Origin: Streptomyces sp. JJ38
GTDB lineage: Bacteria; Actinomycetota; Actinomycetes; Streptomycetales; Streptomycetaceae
Reading direction: 5' to 3'
DNA length: 64,000 nt
NCBI RefSeq assembly: GCF_019303475.1
Contig: NZ_JABLSI010000004.1
Span: forward strand, 1-64,000
Numbering within the stretch: position 1 is the stretch's first letter; every line of letters begins with the position of its first letter. Below are positions 17,282-26,400 of the stretch, in pieces. The translations under genes and the position numbers were made by a program. A model generated the notes under the pieces. The model was not told the DNA's origin. It ran no database searches and was given only the letters and a program-made list of their open reading frames with translations.

Positions 17282-17764
17282 TCAGCGCTCCGCCAGCGGC
17301 AGGGCGGCCCACACGACCTTGCCACCCGCGGCCGTCTGCTCGACGTCGCAGGCCCCGCCGTACTCGGCGACGACAGCTTTCACCAGCAGCAGCCCGCGCC
17401 CGCCGAGGTGCTCCTCGGCGGGGTCGGACACCAGCGCCTTGGGTCGGTAGGGGTGGCCGTCCTCGACGGCCACGCGCACCCATCCGTCACCCAGCGAGAC
17501 CTCCACCCCGAGCTGCGGGGAGAGCAGGGCGGCGTGGCGGACGGAGTTCGTCACCAGCTCGGAGACGATGAGCATCAGCCCGTCGAGGTGGTCCGGTGGC
17601 ACGGGTGCCCGCTGCCGCCGGATCAGGTCGCGTACGGCGTGACGCACCCGCGGCACCGAGGAGTCCAGCGCGGGGGCGGTGAACCGCCAGGCTCCTTCAT
17701 AGGCCACCCCGCCCTGCGGCGGTGGCTGCAGGGCTCTCCCGCTGCTCTCCATCGTGATCGGCAC
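17282..17764 (-). CDS. RsbW-like ATP-binding anti-sigma/regulatory protein
   Basis: The 160-residue protein is a stand-alone HATPase_c domain with N-box ELVTNSVRH, G1 box VEDGHP and a G2-like GGRGLLLV. Such proteins are abundant in Streptomyces and either phosphorylate anti-anti-sigma factors or bind sigma factors. GTG 17764 is preceded by GGAGAAGAGGG; ATG 17752 is an alternative start. No partner anti-anti-sigma gene is adjacent, so the target is unknown. Confidence 0.85.
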   Translation of the reverse strand: MPITMESSGRALQPPPQGGVAYEGAWRFTAPALDSSVPRVRHAVRDLIRRQRAPVPPDHLDGLMLIVSELVTNSVRHAALLSPQLGVEVSLGDGWVRVAVEDGHPYRPKALVSDPAEEHLGGRGLLLVKAVVAEYGGACDVEQTAAGGKVVWAALPLAER

Positions 17765-18050
17765 CCGCCCTCTTCTCCGTCGCGGCGCGGCCCGTCGCGC
17801 CGGGCGGGCCGCCTGTTCCCTTCGAGTGTTGACCCACGCCGTTACCCAAGGGCAACCTGCCTGGAATTGACCTTCTTTATTTCCTTATCCGCCTTTTACG
17901 AACGGACCAACGGTGAGAACGATCGGAAGCGATCGACTTCTGGGGTATTCCGGGCCGCATGCCCGGATTCGTACCTAAGTCCGGGGATTCCCCTTCCAGA
18001 CGTAGCGACCCACACGGCTCCCCCGCCGACGCGGGGCATAGCATCCGGGC
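17765..18050. promoter_or_regulatory. Divergent promoter region, AT-rich
   Basis: Between the RsbW-like gene and the crotonase gene lies the most AT-rich stretch of this part of the window (about 17865-17905), including TTGACC and a run of pyrimidines. CGATCG-GAAG-CGATCG forms an inverted repeat near 17928-17943. TAGCAT six bases before ATG 18051 is the probable -10 element of the crotonase gene. Confidence 0.45.
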
Positions 18051-18851
18051 ATGGAGTCAGGTCTGCTGTGCACGGTGTCCGACGCCGTCGCGACCGTACG
18101 TCTGCACCACCCCGCCAAGCGCAACGCGATGACGGCGGCGATGTGGCGGGATCTGCCCGTGACCCTGGACCGCCTGGCGGCCGACCCCGGGGTCCGCGCC
18201 CTGGTGCTGACCGGCTCGGGCGACACCTTCTGCGCCGGGGCCGACATCGCCGACCTGCGCGGGGACAGCACGCCGCAGGGCCTCGCCGTGGCCGCCGAGG
18301 AGGCCCTGGCCGCCTTCCCCAAGCCGACGGTCGCCGCCGTCCGCGGCTTCTGCGTCGGCGGCGGCTGCCAGCTCGCCGTCGCCTGTGACCTGCGGTTCGC
18401 CGCCCAGGACGCCCGGTTCGGGATCACCCCCGCCAAGCTCGGCATCGCCTACCCCGCCCCCTCCACGCGCCGGCTGGTCGGGCTCGTCGGCCCGGCCACG
18501 GCCAAGTACCTGCTCTTCTCCGCCGAGCTCATCGACTCCGGCCGGGCTCTGCGCACCGGCCTGCTGGACGAGGTCCTGCCCACGGCGGAACTCGACGACC
18601 GGGTGGCCGCCTTCACCCGCACCCTCACCGGGCGCTCCCGACTGACCCAGGCGGCGGCCAAGGAGTTCGCGGCCGGGCCGGTGCCGCCGGAGCGGGCGGC
18701 CCACTGGCTGCGTGAGTCCGAGGCCAGCGGGGAGGCGCAGGAGGGCGTGGCCGCGTTCCTGGAGCGGCGCACCCCGCGGTTCGCCTGGCCCGAGACGTCC
18801 GGCGGCGACCGGGGCCCGGGAAACCCGGGCCAAGCGGGCCTAGCCAGATAA
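18051..18851 (+). CDS. Enoyl-CoA hydratase/isomerase family (crotonase fold), altered active site
   Basis: The 266-residue protein has the oxyanion-hole motifs CAGADI and VGGGCQLA of crotonases. The two glutamates that hydrate enoyl-CoA are missing: the usual GGGCEL reads GGGCQL and the FGxPE motif reads FGITPAKLG. It should still bind a CoA thioester but is unlikely to be an ordinary hydratase. It starts leaderless (TAGCAT-N6-ATG). It precedes an unrelated gene by 24 bases, and no beta-oxidation partner is adjacent. Confidence 0.88.
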   Translation: MESGLLCTVSDAVATVRLHHPAKRNAMTAAMWRDLPVTLDRLAADPGVRALVLTGSGDTFCAGADIADLRGDSTPQGLAVAAEEALAAFPKPTVAAVRGFCVGGGCQLAVACDLRFAAQDARFGITPAKLGIAYPAPSTRRLVGLVGPATAKYLLFSAELIDSGRALRTGLLDEVLPTAELDDRVAAFTRTLTGRSRLTQAAAKEFAAGPVPPERAAHWLRESEASGEAQEGVAAFLERRTPRFAWPETSGGDRGPGNPGQAGLAR

Positions 18852-18875
18852 GCAAGCGCTCAGTAGCGTGTCGGC

Positions 18876-19736
18876 ATGACGACACTCCACGAGCGTGCCG
18901 GGCGACGCTGCCACAACGTCCTCAACCCGCTGCACTCCACCGTCTACTTCACCCCCGAGACGCGCGAGGAGATGGGCGCCCTCGGCCTCACCGACTGGTC
19001 GTCCGCCTACTTCACCAGCCGCTCCGCCGCGCTCGGGGCCGTCGGCCCCGGCACCGTCGCCGCGACGTTCTACAGCTTCAGCTACGACCTCATCGCCCGC
19101 CACCTGCCCGCGGCCTGGGAGACGGCCACGCCGGGGCAGGTCCTGGACGCCCGGCTCCGGGCGGCCGACCGCAGCCTGCGCCGGCTCCTCGGCCCCGAGG
19201 CCATCGCCTCCCCCGAGCTCGCCGAGGCCGCCACGCTCGCCCTGCGCGCCACCGAGGCCTGCGAGCGCGGAGCCCGGCCGCTGTACGCCGCGCACGCCGA
19301 CCTGCCCGTGCCGGAGGAACCCCACCTGGCCCTGTGGCACGCCGCCACCCTGCTGCGGGAGCACCGCGGCGACGCCCACCTCGCCGTCCTCCAGGGCGCG
19401 GACCTCCCGGGGCTCGACGCGCAGGTCACCCACACCGCCTCCGGCAAGGGCATGAGCCTCAAGTGGGCGCTTGGGACCCGCGGTTACACCGAGGACGACT
19501 GGAGCGCGGCCCAGGAGCGGCTGCGCGCCCGGGGACTTCTGGACGCCGCGGGGGAACTCACCGACGAGGGCGTCGCCCTGCGCCGCGAACTGGAGGTCGA
19601 GACCGACCGCAGGGACCGCGCACCCTACGAACACCTCGGCGCGGCGGGCGTGGAGCGCCTCACCGAGCTCGGCACCGTCTTCAGCGGCGCCGTGATCGGG
19701 GCGGGCGGCTTTCCCGACGACCTCATCGGCGGCTGA
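18876..19736 (+). CDS. SCO6745/SalK-family protein of unknown function
   Basis: The 286-residue protein matches what I recall as the SCO6745/SalK family, widespread in actinobacteria. The N-terminal half begins [14 protein letters not shown], a signature of the family. The C-terminal half (about 180-286) reads like a winged-helix domain with an Ala- and Leu-rich helix bundle ([11 protein letters not shown], then LTDEG). No catalytic motif is evident. TAGCGT six bases before the ATG suggests an independent leaderless transcript despite the 24-base gap to the crotonase gene. Confidence 0.75.
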   Translation: MTTLHERAGRRCHNVLNPLHSTVYFTPETREEMGALGLTDWSSAYFTSRSAALGAVGPGTVAATFYSFSYDLIARHLPAAWETATPGQVLDARLRAADRSLRRLLGPEAIASPELAEAATLALRATEACERGARPLYAAHADLPVPEEPHLALWHAATLLREHRGDAHLAVLQGADLPGLDAQVTHTASGKGMSLKWALGTRGYTEDDWSAAQERLRARGLLDAAGELTDEGVALRRELEVETDRRDRAPYEHLGAAGVERLTELGTVFSGAVIGAGGFPDDLIGG

Positions 19737-19797
19737 GCGGCCACGGCCACGGCGGGGGTTCCCCACGCCGTCACGGCGGCCTGCCACAATGCGGGGC

Positions 19798-22167
19798 GTG
19801 ACCGCAACGACCCAGTCCATCGAAGCCAGGATCGCCGACGAGCTCGGCGTCGCAGAACGCCAGGTCAAGGCCGCTGTCGACCTTCTCGACGGCGGCTCGA
19901 CCGTGCCGTTCATCGCCCGCTACCGCAAGGAGGCCACCGGCACGCTGGACGACGCGCAGCTGCGGACCCTCGAGGAACGGCTCCGCTATCTGCGGGAGTT
20001 GGAGGAGCGGCGCACCGCCATCCTCGACTCCGTGCGGGAGCAGGGCAAGCTGGACGACGCCCTGGAGGCGCGCATCCGCGCGGCCGAGTCCAAGGCCCGG
20101 CTGGAGGACATCTACCTGCCCTACAAGCCCAAGCGCCGCACCAAGGCGCAGATCGCGCGCGAGGCGGGTCTCGAGCCGCTCGCGGAGGGGCTGCTCGCGG
20201 ACCCGACGGTGGCGCCCGAGGCCGCGGCCGCCGCGTTCGTCGCCCCGGAAGGCGGGGTGGCCGACGCGGGCGCGGCGCTCGAGGGCGCCCGGGCCATCCT
20301 CACCGAGCGGTTCTCCGAGGACGCCGACCTGATCGGCGAGTTGCGCGAGCGCATGTGGCAGCACGGGCGGCTGACCGCCAGAGTGCGGGAGGGCAAGGAG
20401 GAGCAGGGCGCGAAGTTCGCCGACTACTTCGACTTCGCCGAACCCTTCACCGAGCTGCCCTCCCACCGGGTGCTGGCCATGCTGCGCGGTGAGAAGGAGG
20501 AGGTGCTCGACCTCGCCCTGGAGCCCGAGGCGGCCGAGAGCACCGAGACGACGGGCCCCGGTCCCTACGAGCGGGCCATCGCGGCCCGCTTCGGTATCGT
20601 CCACCGGGGGCGCCCGGCGGACGACTGGCTGGCGGGGACGGTCCGCTGGGCCTGGCGCACCCGCGTCCTGGTGCACCTTCAGATCGACCTGCGCACCCGG
20701 CTGCGGCAGGCCGCCGAGGACGAGGCCGTCGGCGTCTTCGCCGCCAACCTGCGGGACCTGCTGCTGGCGGCCCCGGCGGGCAGCCGCGCCACGATGGGGC
20801 TGGACCCGGGGCTGCGCACCGGGGTCAAGGTCGCCGTGGTGGACGCCACCGGGAAGGTCGCCGACACGGCGACGATCTACCCGCACGCCCCCGCGCGCAA
20901 GTGGGACGAGTCGCTGGCCACCCTCGCCCGGCTGGCCCGGGCCCACGGGGTGGAGCTGATCGCCATCGGCAACGGCACCGCCTCCCGGGAGACGGACAGG
21001 CTGGCCGCCGACCTGCTGGCCCGCGAGCCCGGGCTGGGGCTGACGAAGGTGATGGTCTCCGAGGCCGGGGCCTCGGTGTACTCCGCCTCGGCGTTCGCCT
21101 CGCAGGAACTCCCGGAGCTGGACGTGTCGCTGCGCGGCGCCGTGTCCATCGCGCGGCGCCTCCAGGACCCGCTGGCCGAGCTGGTCAAGATCGACCCGCG
21201 CTCGATCGGCGTCGGCCAGTACCAGCACGACCTGTCCGAGGTGAAGCTCTCCCGCTCGCTGGACGCCGTCGTCGAGGACTGCGTGAACGGCGTCGGCGTG
21301 GACGTCAACACCGCCTCCGCGCCGCTGCTCTCCCGCGTCTCCGGGATCGGGGCCACACTCGCGGAGAACATCGTGTCCCACCGGGACGCCAACGGGCCCT
21401 TCGGCAGCCGCACCGCGCTCAAGTCCGTGCCGCGCCTGGGCCCCAAGGCCTTCGAGCAGTGTGCGGGCTTCCTGCGCATCCGGGGCGGGGAAGACCCGCT
21501 GGACGCCTCCAGCGTGCACCCCGAGGCATACCCGGTGGTGCGGCGGATGGCGCGGGCCGAGGGCGGCGACGTCGCGACGCTCGTCGGCAACACCAAGGTG
21601 CTGCGGTCCCTGAAGCCGGCCGACTTCGTGGACGAGGCCTTCGGCCTGCCCACCGTCACCGACATCCTGGCCGAGCTGGAGAAGCCCGGGCGCGACCCGC
21701 GGCCCGCGTTCCGCACGGCGGCGTTCAAGGAGGGCGTGGAGAAGCTCGGCGACCTCCGCCCCGGCATGGTGCTCGAGGGCGTCGTCACCAACGTGGCGGC
21801 GTTCGGGGCGTTCGTGGACGTGGGCGTCCACCAGGACGGCCTGGTCCACGTCTCGGCCATGTCGAAGACGTTCGTGAAGGACCCGCGCGACGTCGCCAAG
21901 CCCGGAGACATCGTGAAGGTGAAGGTTCTGGAGGTCGACGAGAACCGCAAGCGCATCTCGCTGACGCTGCGGCTGGACGACGAGCCGGGCAAGCCCGACG
22001 GGGAGCGCCGTGGCGGCCGACCGGCGGGCGTCCCGCAGCGGCGCGAGGGCGAACGCCGCGGGCAGCGCGGCGGCCGCAAGGACGGCCGGCGCGAGGGCCG
22101 ACGCCAGGACGCGCCGCCCGCCAACGACGCGATGGCCGACGCCCTGCGCCGCGCCGGCCTGGCCTGA
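19798..22167 (+). CDS. Tex-family S1 RNA-binding transcription accessory protein
   Basis: This is a full-length Tex protein of 789 residues. It has the N-terminal helical Tex domain ([22 protein letters not shown]), a YqgF/RNase H-like domain beginning [13 protein letters not shown], helix-hairpin-helix segments ([16 protein letters not shown]), and an S1 domain from about residue 655 ([23 protein letters not shown]). The tail is rich in Arg and Gly. Tex binds nucleic acid and influences transcription. GTG 19798 was preferred over ATG 19789, since CACAAT seven bases upstream would make the GTG leaderless. Confidence 0.95.
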   Translation: MTATTQSIEARIADELGVAERQVKAAVDLLDGGSTVPFIARYRKEATGTLDDAQLRTLEERLRYLRELEERRTAILDSVREQGKLDDALEARIRAAESKARLEDIYLPYKPKRRTKAQIAREAGLEPLAEGLLADPTVAPEAAAAAFVAPEGGVADAGAALEGARAILTERFSEDADLIGELRERMWQHGRLTARVREGKEEQGAKFADYFDFAEPFTELPSHRVLAMLRGEKEEVLDLALEPEAAESTETTGPGPYERAIAARFGIVHRGRPADDWLAGTVRWAWRTRVLVHLQIDLRTRLRQAAEDEAVGVFAANLRDLLLAAPAGSRATMGLDPGLRTGVKVAVVDATGKVADTATIYPHAPARKWDESLATLARLARAHGVELIAIGNGTASRETDRLAADLLAREPGLGLTKVMVSEAGASVYSASAFASQELPELDVSLRGAVSIARRLQDPLAELVKIDPRSIGVGQYQHDLSEVKLSRSLDAVVEDCVNGVGVDVNTASAPLLSRVSGIGATLAENIVSHRDANGPFGSRTALKSVPRLGPKAFEQCAGFLRIRGGEDPLDASSVHPEAYPVVRRMARAEGGDVATLVGNTKVLRSLKPADFVDEAFGLPTVTDILAELEKPGRDPRPAFRTAAFKEGVEKLGDLRPGMVLEGVVTNVAAFGAFVDVGVHQDGLVHVSAMSKTFVKDPRDVAKPGDIVKVKVLEVDENRKRISLTLRLDDEPGKPDGERRGGRPAGVPQRREGERRGQRGGRKDGRREGRRQDAPPANDAMADALRRAGLA

Positions 22168-22191
22168 TCCGTCGGTATGGCCTGAGCTGAA

Positions 22192-22237
22192 CACCGGGGC
22201 GCCCGGGGCCGGGTTTCCGGCCCCGGGCGCCCCGGTG
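22192..22237. terminator. Strong bidirectional terminator
   Basis: A 21-bp perfect inverted repeat with a 4-base loop (core CCGGGGCGCCCGGGGCCGG and its complement) sits between the convergent tex and nitroreductase genes. Confidence 0.85.
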
Positions 22238-22240
22238 CCG

Positions 22241-22924
22241 TCACAGCCGCACGACGACCTCGTCCAGGCTCTTGCGGCTCAGGTCCGGCACCCGCGCGTC
22301 CGGGGCCGGGTAGCCGACGGGGATGACGTAGGCGGCGCGCTCCTCGGGCGGGCGCTCGCACACCTCGCCCAGGAACCGCATCGGGCTCGGTGTGTGGGTG
22401 AGGGTGGCCAGGCCCGCCTGGTGCAGCGAGGCCAGCAGGAGTCCGACGGCGATGCCGACGGACTCCTTGGTGTAGTAGGGCCGCGGCGTCTGCGGCCCCT
22501 TGTGGACCTCGAAAACGACGATCACCACCGGGGCCTCTTCCAGGAACGGCTTGCGCCAGTCGGTGCCCAGGGGGGCCAGCGCCTCCAGCCATTCCGCGGA
22601 GGCGCGGCGCTCGTAGAACTCCCGCTCCTCCGCCTCGGCGGCCTCGCGCAGCCGCCGCTTGCGGTCCGGGTCGGTGATGACGACGAAGCGCCAGGGCTGA
22701 ACGTGGGCACCGCTGGGCGCGGTCGCGGCCGTACGGATCGCCCAGTCGACCACGGTGTCGGGAACGGGCCGGGAGTCGAAGTCCCGCACGGTGCGGCGGC
22801 GGGCCATGACGGCGTGGAAGGCACGGCTGCGGTCCGCCGCCTCGTGGGCGGGGACGGTCATCGGCCGCAGCGGCACCGTCGGGTGAGCGGCATGCGCACT
22901 GGTATGGACCATGGACGGCAGCAC
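22241..22924 (-). CDS. Nitroreductase family flavoprotein, iodotyrosine-deiodinase-like
   Basis: The 227-residue protein has the FMN-binding RRRTVRDF and HVQPWRFVVI motifs of the nitroreductase superfamily. Its middle section resembles the active-site lid of iodotyrosine deiodinases: a Glu and Tyr in EREFYERR followed by a Lys in GTDWRKPFLEEAP. ESVGIAVGLLLASL is the dimer helix. It may reductively remove halogens or act on phenolic or quinone substrates; nothing nearby names the substrate. GTG 22924 is the outer start, and ATG 22912 (MVHTSAH) is equally possible. Confidence 0.85.
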   Translation of the reverse strand: MLPSMVHTSAHAAHPTVPLRPMTVPAHEAADRSRAFHAVMARRRTVRDFDSRPVPDTVVDWAIRTAATAPSGAHVQPWRFVVITDPDRKRRLREAAEAEEREFYERRASAEWLEALAPLGTDWRKPFLEEAPVVIVVFEVHKGPQTPRPYYTKESVGIAVGLLLASLHQAGLATLTHTPSPMRFLGEVCERPPEERAAYVIPVGYPAPDARVPDLSRKSLDEVVVRL

Positions 22925-22953
22925 AGCACAGTTCCCGGCCCCGCGTAAATCCC

Positions 22954-23237
22954 TTGCACACTCCCGGGTCCGCCCCTACCTTCTACCTCGGCCGTGATGT
23001 CGTCGATCGGAGAAGGCCGTTGCTCGTCTGAGGTCGGAAGACACCGTGTGCACACCGGCGTACCCGCGTTCCGGGTCGTCGGCGCCGTCCGGCGCGTGCC
23101 ACGGGTGCGACCTCGGAGGCGAGCCCGCCTGACGCTCCTCTCCCGGCCTCTCCCCCTCCTGGCCCGGTCCGCGGTGTCTTCCCCACGTCGTCCACCGCTC
23201 CCCCGCGACTCGCTCGCACGGCTCCCCGGAGGCGCCC
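22954..23237 (+). promoter_or_regulatory. Promoter and long leader of the ABC-F gene with a tiny upstream ORF
   Basis: TTGCAC (22954-22959) and TACCTT (22977-22982) are spaced by 17 bases and form a good sigma-70-type promoter, placing the transcript start near 22989. The leader is then about 250 bases. GGAGAAGG (23009-23016) precedes TTG-CTC-GTC-TGA (23020-23031), a possible 3-codon reading frame Met-Leu-Val. A nested hairpin follows: GCGCC/GGCGC at 23082-23095 inside GGTCG/CGACC at 23074-23112. This is the layout of attenuated antibiotic-inducible ABC-F genes. No other gene is visible in this stretch. Confidence 0.5.
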
Positions 23238-24878
23238 ATGTCTACCTCACGCCTGTCGTCCACCGCCCGAACCCACCTGTCGGTCACGGCCTCCGGGCTG
23301 GCCTTCACCTGGCCCGACGGCACCACCGTCTTCGACGGCCTCGATCTCCTCTTCGGCACCGGACGCGTCGGGCTCATCGGCCGCAACGGCTCCGGCAAGT
23401 CCACGCTGCTGAAGCTGATGGCCGGTGACCTCGAACCCACGGAGGGGACGTTGCGCGTCGTCGGCGAGGTCGGCTATCTGCCCCAGGACGTCACGCTGGC
23501 GACGGGGGTGCGGGTGGACGAGGCCCTCGGCGTGGCGGAGCGCCGCGCCGCCCTGCACGCGATCGAGTCCGGTGACGCGCGCGAGGAGCACTTCACGGTC
23601 GTCGGCGACGACTGGGACGTCGAGGAGCGCGCCCGCGCCACGCTGGACTCGCTCGGCCTCAGCGGCGTCCAGCTCGACCACACGATCGGTGAGATGTCCG
23701 GCGGCGAGTGCGTGCTGCTCCGGCTCGCCGCGCTCCTGCTGCGCCGTCCCGACGTGCTGCTCCTGGACGAGCCGACCAACAACCTCGACCTGACCGCCCG
23801 GCGGCGGCTGTACGAGGCCGTCGACGGCTGGCCGGGGTTGCTCGTCGTCGTCAGCCACGACCGCGAACTGCTGGAGCGCGTCGACCGGATCGCCGACCTG
23901 GACGACGGCTCGGTGCGCGTCTACGGCGGCGGGTACTCGGCCTACGAGGAGGCCCTGGCCACCGAACAGGCGGCCGCCGAACGGATGGTGCGGGTGGCCG
24001 AGGCCGACGTCCAGCGGCAGAAGCGGGAGTTGATCGAGGCCCGGCAGCATCTCGCCGCCCGGGACCGGTACGCGAAGAAGATGTACGCCAACAAGCGCGA
24101 GCCGCGAGCCGTCATGCGGATGCGGGCACGCACCGCGCAGGTCTCGGCGGGCAAGCACCGCATCCTGCACGAGCAGCGGCTCGCCGAGGCCCGGGAGCGG
24201 CTGACGGAGGCGGCCGAGCAGGTGCGGGAGGACAAACGCATCCGGGTGGACCTCCCCGCCACCGCCGTGCCCCCGGCCCGGCAGGTGCTCACCCTGCGGG
24301 AGGTGGAGCTGCGCTGCGGCGTCCAGGCCACGTTCGACGTGCACGGGCCCGAGCGGATCGCCCTGATCGGGGCGAACGGCGCGGGCAAGTCGACGCTGCT
24401 GCACACGATCGCCGGGCGGCTCCCCGCCGCCGCGGGGACGATCACGACGCACGTCCCCGCACGGCTGCTGCCGCAGCGCCTGGACGTGCTGGACGAGGAG
24501 CTGAGTATCGCCGAGAACGTGACACGGCTGGCTCCCCGGGCCGGGAACAACGGCGCCCGCGCCCAACTCGCCCGGTTCCTCTTCCGGGGCCGGCGGGCCG
24601 ACCAGGTCGTGGGCACGCTCTCGGGCGGCGAGCGCTTCCGGGCCACCCTCGCGGCGCTCCTGCTCGCCGAGCCCGCCCCGCAGCTCCTGCTCCTGGACGA
24701 ACCGACGAACAACCTCGACCTCGCCTCCGTCGAGCAGCTCACCACCGCGCTGGAGGCCTACGAGGGCGCGCTGGTCGTGGCCGGACACGACCTGCCGTTC
24801 CTGCGCTCCCTGGGCATCACGCGCTGGCTCCGGGTGGACGGGGAGGTGCGCGAGGTGAACCCGGCGACGCTGGAGTGA
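23238..24878 (+). CDS. ABC-F family ATPase, ribosome-associated, possible antibiotic resistance
   Basis: This 546-residue protein has two ABC domains and no membrane segments. Walker A motifs are GRNGSGKST and GANGAGKST, both followed by SGGE signatures and LLDEPTNNLD. The linker between the domains (about 235-325) is rich in Arg, Lys and Glu. ABC-F proteins bind the ribosomal E site; some displace antibiotics, others act as translation factors. GGAGG lies 6 bases before ATG 23238. The long leader suggests inducible expression, in favour of a protection role. The class of drug cannot be predicted. Confidence 0.92.
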   Translation: MSTSRLSSTARTHLSVTASGLAFTWPDGTTVFDGLDLLFGTGRVGLIGRNGSGKSTLLKLMAGDLEPTEGTLRVVGEVGYLPQDVTLATGVRVDEALGVAERRAALHAIESGDAREEHFTVVGDDWDVEERARATLDSLGLSGVQLDHTIGEMSGGECVLLRLAALLLRRPDVLLLDEPTNNLDLTARRRLYEAVDGWPGLLVVVSHDRELLERVDRIADLDDGSVRVYGGGYSAYEEALATEQAAAERMVRVAEADVQRQKRELIEARQHLAARDRYAKKMYANKREPRAVMRMRARTAQVSAGKHRILHEQRLAEARERLTEAAEQVREDKRIRVDLPATAVPPARQVLTLREVELRCGVQATFDVHGPERIALIGANGAGKSTLLHTIAGRLPAAAGTITTHVPARLLPQRLDVLDEELSIAENVTRLAPRAGNNGARAQLARFLFRGRRADQVVGTLSGGERFRATLAALLLAEPAPQLLLLDEPTNNLDLASVEQLTTALEAYEGALVVAGHDLPFLRSLGITRWLRVDGEVREVNPATLE

Positions 24879-24904
24879 GCCCTGTCCGGACACGTGGCCG
24901 TGCT

Positions 24905-24939
24905 CGCCCCGCCGGAAGGCCTTCGGCTCCGGCGGGGCG
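24905..24939 (+). terminator. Terminator of the ABC-F gene
   Basis: CGCCCCGCCGGA pairs with TCCGGCGGGGCG around an 11-base loop, 27 bases after the ABC-F stop codon. A weaker AT-rich inverted repeat (GAAAAAT ... ATTTTTC) follows near 24948-24979, before the next gene. Confidence 0.75.
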
Positions 24940-25056
24940 TGCGCGCCGAAAAATCTTGGTCAGGCGTCCATTTTTCGCATCCCTGAGGGTTACCCGCAGG
25001 TACTCTCCGCTGCTTTCATTTCCGGCACCGTCCCCACACCCTCAAGGGAGTTCACC

Positions 25057-26046
25057 GTGCCGAAGCGCCTGCGGCTTCACCCCACCCGGTCGGCTGCCGT
25101 CGCCACCGCCGCCGTCGCCGCCACCCTGGCGGCCACCGTGTCCCCTGCCGCCGCCGCCCCGACGGCGTCCGAGTCCCCGAACCTGCGGGTGCTCACCTAC
25201 AACGTGTTCCTCATGAGCCAGAACCTCTACCCCAACTGGGGCCAGGAACACCGGGCGACCGAGATACCGAAGACCGGCTTCTTCCAGGGCAACGACGTCG
25301 TCGTCATCCAGGAGGCCTTCGACAACGCCTCCTCCGGCACGCTCATGAACGGCGCCGCCGCCGAGTACCCCCACCAGACCCCGGTGCTCGGCCGCTCCCG
25401 CGACGGCTGGGACGCCACCGGCGGCTCCTACTCCGCCATGACGCCCGAGGACGGCGGCGTCACCATCCTCAGCAAGTGGCCGATCGTGCGCCAGGAGCAG
25501 TACGTCTACGCGGAGGGCTGCGGCGCCGACTGGTGGTCCAACAAGGGGTTCGTCTACACCGAGCTGGACGTGAACGGCACCCCGGTGCACGTCGTCGGCA
25601 CCCACGCCCAGTCCACCGACTCCGGCTGCGACGCGGGTGAGCCCGCCCGGGTGCGCAGCAGTCAGTTCAGGGAGCTCGACACCTTCCTGGACGCCAAGAA
25701 CATCCCGGCAGGCGAACAGGTCATCGTCGCCGGTGACTTCAACGTTGACAGCCACAGCGCCGAGTACGCGGACCTGCTGGCCGACGCCGATCTGGTGGAC
25801 GCCGACAGCCGCTCGGGCCTGACCTACTCCTTCGACACCGAGCGCAACTCCATCGCCGCCTACCGCTACCCGGACGACCCCAAGGAGCACCTCGACCACG
25901 TGCTGTACCGGGCGGGCCACGCGCGTCCGGCGGACTGGAACAACCACACGGTCGATGAGCGCACCGCCCCGTGGACCGTCACCAGCTGGTGGGTCTCCTA
26001 CACCTACGACAACCTCTCCGACCACTACCCGGTGATCGGCTCCTGA
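25057..26046 (+). CDS. Secreted sphingomyelin phosphodiesterase-like protein
   Basis: The 329-residue precursor starts with a signal peptide (KRLRLH, hydrophobic Ala/Val stretch, cleavage near AAAAPTA). The mature part is an endonuclease/exonuclease/phosphatase fold with LTYNVFLM, VIQEAFD, GTHAQS, VAGDFNVD and SDHYPV, matching bacterial sphingomyelinase C. It would hydrolyse sphingomyelin or a related phosphodiester outside the cell using a divalent metal. GTG 25057 follows AAGGGAG at 6 bases. The gene stands alone. Another phosphodiester substrate is possible. Confidence 0.9.
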   Translation: MPKRLRLHPTRSAAVATAAVAATLAATVSPAAAAPTASESPNLRVLTYNVFLMSQNLYPNWGQEHRATEIPKTGFFQGNDVVVIQEAFDNASSGTLMNGAAAEYPHQTPVLGRSRDGWDATGGSYSAMTPEDGGVTILSKWPIVRQEQYVYAEGCGADWWSNKGFVYTELDVNGTPVHVVGTHAQSTDSGCDAGEPARVRSSQFRELDTFLDAKNIPAGEQVIVAGDFNVDSHSAEYADLLADADLVDADSRSGLTYSFDTERNSIAAYRYPDDPKEHLDHVLYRAGHARPADWNNHTVDERTAPWTVTSWWVSYTYDNLSDHYPVIGS

Positions 26047-26065
26047 GCGTCGTCCCCGTCCGCAC

Positions 26066-26097
26066 GCGGCGCCCGCCCCGGCCGGCGCGGGCGCCGC
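26066..26097 (+). terminator. Terminator of the sphingomyelinase-like gene
   Basis: Inverted repeat GCGGCGCCCGC and GCGGGCGCCGC with a 10-base loop begins 20 bases after the stop codon. Confidence 0.75.
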
Positions 26098-26400
26098 GGC
26101 CTTCCGGCCTCAGCCCACGAGCCCACGCCCCGGGTCTCGGGCCGTCGCTCCCCCACCAGCTGCTCCAGGCCCCCACGGCCCCCTGTTCCCCTGGGCGCGG
26201 GGCTGTTCACGCGCCCGGCCTCCTGTTCGTGCCTGAACTCGCCGTCCTGGCCCTCCGCCTCGTTCTCCGCTCCCTCCCCAGCGGATCGGGCAGGTGGATC
26301 GCCGGCATGCAGCCGGAAGGGCGTCCGGGTCCGTCTTCGCTCACCGTCAGCGGGCGTGTTCGGCCATGGTCGGGGCCAGCAAGGACATCACGCTCTGCAT
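26098..26400. other. Intergenic stretch with no recognisable content
   Basis: The 303 bases between the terminator and the end of the AraC gene show no conserved motif, repeat or plausible coding frame on either strand. Short open frames here look like shadows. Confidence 0.5.

Noticed and set aside
17927..17944. CGATCG-GAAG-CGATCG inverted repeat as a terminator
   Set aside because: It sits in a divergent promoter region with no gene ending nearby; at most an operator.
19771..22194. Open frame of 807 codons on the minus strand opposite tex
   Set aside because: Its composition is the shadow of high-GC codon usage on the other strand and it has no recognisable domain; tex is a clear full-length match.
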